Shown: positions 35,850 to 37,594 of the stretch, in pieces
Position numbering within the stretch: position 1 is the first letter of the stretch
Layout: each line of letters begins with the position of its first letter
NCBI RefSeq assembly: GCF_001612845.1
Contig: NZ_BDBF01000003.1
Span: 1 to 37,594, forward strand
Origin: Nocardia elegans NBRC 108235
GTDB lineage: Bacteria; Actinomycetota; Actinomycetes; Mycobacteriales; Mycobacteriaceae
Direction of reading: 5' to 3'
DNA length: 37,594 bases
Notes under the pieces: generated by a model
Told to the model about the DNA's origin: nothing
Databases searched by the model: none
Seen by the model: the letters and a program-made list of their open reading frames with translations, nothing else
Made by a program: the position numbers and the translations under genes

Positions 35850-37594
35850 TCACCGCAGTCCGCGCACATCCCAGACGACGACACCGTCGGCCACCTGCCC
35901 CGGGATGCCGAGCAGCTGGTCGAGGGTCGCGCGGATCGCCCCGCCGTGTTCGGTGGGCGGCAGGACGACCACGTCGGCATGCCAGTCGGCCAGATCGGTC
36001 AGCGCTTGCGCCTTCGCCCGGGAATCGACCGGCTGGATCCGATCGGTTTTCTGCGCCCGCATCAACAGCGTCGCGGTCGGCCGATCGTCGGGACCGTAGC
36101 GGCCCTTCTTGTCGGCCGTCGGCCCGACGAAATAGCCGCCCGCGAGCGGAAAGCCGAAATGGGCATCGACCTGCCAGTTCAGCGGCTGGGCGTCGAGCCG
36201 GGTCGGCGGCGGCGCGATCACGACGGAGCCGTCGCCGACATAGCGGCCGACCGTGCCGTCGGTGAAGAACCGCGGCGTCGGATCGCGATGGGTCACCGGC
36301 AGCACGGTGGGGACCAGCGGGACCAGTGCCAGCGCGACGGCGGTGAACCAGATCGTTGGCCGCAGGTCATTCGCGCTGGTGCCGGCGTACTCGAGGATTC
36401 GCTGCGTCCCCAGCGCCAGGATCGCCGCGAGAGCCGGAATCGCGGCCATGGTGAACCGCGTCTCCAGCACGGTGTTCAGCAGCGGCACGTGGTCGAGCCA
36501 GTGCCACGGGAGGGTGATCCCGGTATCGGACCTGCCGATTCGCAGCGATACGCCCAGCGACAGGACGCTGAACACGACGATCACCGTCGTGGCAGCGCGA
36601 ATCGCCCGATGGTCGCGGTGGCGCGAGCGCCACAGCCAGACCGCGGTCACGGCGGTCAAGGCCAGCAGCGGCCACCCGAAGAAGGCGTTCTCCTCGGTCG
36701 GATTGATCGCCGGGGTCTTGCCCGGGGCGAAGACCCCGCCCAGCGACTGCGAGGGAAATTCGACCAGCGCCTCGAGATCGTTGCCCATCGGCCCGTGATC
36801 GATGGACCGGTAACTCTGCGGCCCGAAGAACTGCCACCACAGCGGAATCGCCGTAGCGGCCACCGTGATCACCGCGGCCAGCGCCAGGATCGGCGTCACA
36901 GCACGCACCACCCGCAGCCCGGTCCGAGGTTCGTGCAGGTAGTAGACGAGGGCGTACAGGCCGAAGCCCAGGGCGAAGATCAGCAGCGGCTCCTCGCCGA
37001 GCGCGATCTGCAGCGCGACCAGAACCGCGAGCACCACGGCCTCTCGCACCAGCCGCGCCCGGCTCACCGTTTCGTCGGACGCGGCCCGGCGCGCCATCCG
37101 GACGACCAGGATCGCGAGCACCGGAAGGATCGCCAGACCGACGAAATTGGGGTGGGCGTTGGCATGCGAGATCATCGCGGGGGCGAAGCCGCAGAACGCG
37201 CCGCCCAGGGCGGCGGCGAAACGGGACCGCACCAACTCCCGCGAGAACAGCCAGTACCAGGCGAAACCGGTTCCGGCGAGACCCAGGGTGAGCACGAGCG
37301 CGAAGGTGACGGTCGGGCCGAACAGCACGGTCACCGGCGTCAACGGAATCCCGACGCCGAACATGGCGGTATTGGCCATCATGTTCACGCCGTCGGGATA
37401 GTTCTGCAGATTCGTGCCCAGCGGATTGTGCCGATGGATCACCGCATGTGCGGTTTCGGCGAAGAACCACTCCCACATCGACTGGTCCTGGCCACTCTTC
37501 ACCAGGTATCCGTGCGCGGTGTCGCGCCACTGCCCGGACAGTACGTACACAGCGGCAGTGAGATAGAGGACGGCGACCGCCAGATCTGCGCGGG
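35850..37594 (-). CDS. multi-spanning GT-C-like membrane protein, 5' end outside window
   Basis: The frame is open to the right edge and the residues upstream of GTG 37550 (LAVAVLYLTAAVYVL) form a transmembrane helix, so the start lies outside the window. More than 570 residues are present. The N-terminal part has HNPLGTNLQNYPDGVNMMAN and a sequence of about ten hydrophobic segments, then a soluble C-terminal part of about 150 residues (DPTPRFFTDGTVGRYVG, VVVLPPTEHGG). This pattern fits the large actinobacterial family of GT-C-type or YfhO-like membrane glycosyltransferases. It does not resemble AftA, which precedes embC in M. tuberculosis. Donor and acceptor are unknown; envelope glycan work is likely from context. 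Confidence 0.8.
   Translation of the reverse strand, partial: RADLAVAVLYLTAAVYVLSGQWRDTAHGYLVKSGQDQSMWEWFFAETAHAVIHRHNPLGTNLQNYPDGVNMMANTAMFGVGIPLTPVTVLFGPTVTFALVLTLGLAGTGFAWYWLFSRELVRSRFAAALGGAFCGFAPAMISHANAHPNFVGLAILPVLAILVVRMARRAASDETVSRARLVREAVVLAVLVALQIALGEEPLLIFALGFGLYALVYYLHEPRTGLRVVRAVTPILALAAVITVAATAIPLWWQFFGPQSYRSIDHGPMGNDLEALVEFPSQSLGGVFAPGKTPAINPTEENAFFGWPLLALTAVTAVWLWRSRHRDHRAIRAATTVIVVFSVLSLGVSLRIGRSDTGITLPWHWLDHVPLLNTVLETRFTMAAIPALAAILALGTQRILEYAGTSANDLRPTIWFTAVALALVPLVPTVLPVTHRDPTPRFFTDGTVGRYVGDGSVVIAPPPTRLDAQPLNWQVDAHFGFPLAGGYFVGPTADKKGRYGPDDRPTATLLMRAQKTDRIQPVDSRAKAQALTDLADWHADVVVLPPTEHGGAIRATLDQLLGIPGQVADGVVVWDVRGLR

Noticed and set aside
35850..37594. The gene upstream of embC as aftA
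   Set aside because: Position fits, but sequence segments such as NLQNYPDGVNMMAN and the C-terminal domain do not resemble M. tuberculosis AftA as I recall it.

Overview
The window is high-GC actinobacterial DNA from a mycolic-acid-producing organism of the order Mycobacteriales. The gene content fits Nocardia or a close relative such as Rhodococcus or Gordonia better than Mycobacterium. The reasons are two Emb proteins rather than the three expected in M. tuberculosis, a run of four mycolyltransferase genes whose last member carries LGFP repeats, and a DUF732 lipoprotein next to the Culp6-type cutinase. The genus is an inference from gene content; no rRNA or tRNA gene is present to confirm it.

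Layout. (1) 1-3400, flank: the 3' tail of an Ala/Pro/Thr repeat protein; a MarR repressor divergent from an EamA exporter plus a NAD(P)-binding protein, with two near-identical palindromes between them; a possible 19-codon ORF; and a GYPP-repeat membrane protein. (2) 3622-10301, galactan and arabinan building: glf, glfT2, the decaprenyl-phosphoribose phosphatase, ubiA and aftB, overlapping or nearly so. They supply UDP-Galf, polymerise galactan, make the DPA precursor and cap arabinan. (3) 10485-16437: four consecutive Ag85/Fbp-type mycolyltransferase genes, the first three each followed by a perfect hairpin. (4) 16571-19281: DUF732 lipoprotein, Culp6-type cutinase/thioesterase, and an F420-type luciferase-like oxidoreductase. 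(5) 19524-28555: fadD32, pks13, accD4, the mycolic acid condensation module. (6) 28770-29049: a 66-codon ORF and a 21-bp-arm hairpin separating the convergent halves. (7) 29064-37594, minus strand: a 5'-partial multi-spanning GT-C-like membrane protein, an EmbC-like gene, a hairpin, and an EmbB-like gene.

Together the genes encode most of the mycolyl-arabinogalactan pathway: galactan (glf, glfT2), arabinose donor (ubiA and the PAP2 phosphatase), arabinan (emb genes, aftB), mycolate synthesis (fadD32, pks13, accD4) and mycolate transfer (four Fbp-type enzymes). The order largely matches M. tuberculosis Rv3809c to Rv3799c, with departures: extra mycolyltransferases, the DUF732 and F420-type genes, no recognisable embA or aftA beside embC, and an orphan small ORF.

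The least expected signals are two exact DnaA boxes 18 bp apart upstream of pks13, a shared sequence at the glfT2 and ubiA starts, candidate leaderless promoters at glf and both emb genes, a hairpin between the emb genes, lengthened loops and an altered substrate-site motif in the first two mycolyltransferases, and a leucine at the position equivalent to EmbB Met306. Comparisons with M. tuberculosis proteins were made from memory, without an alignment program.
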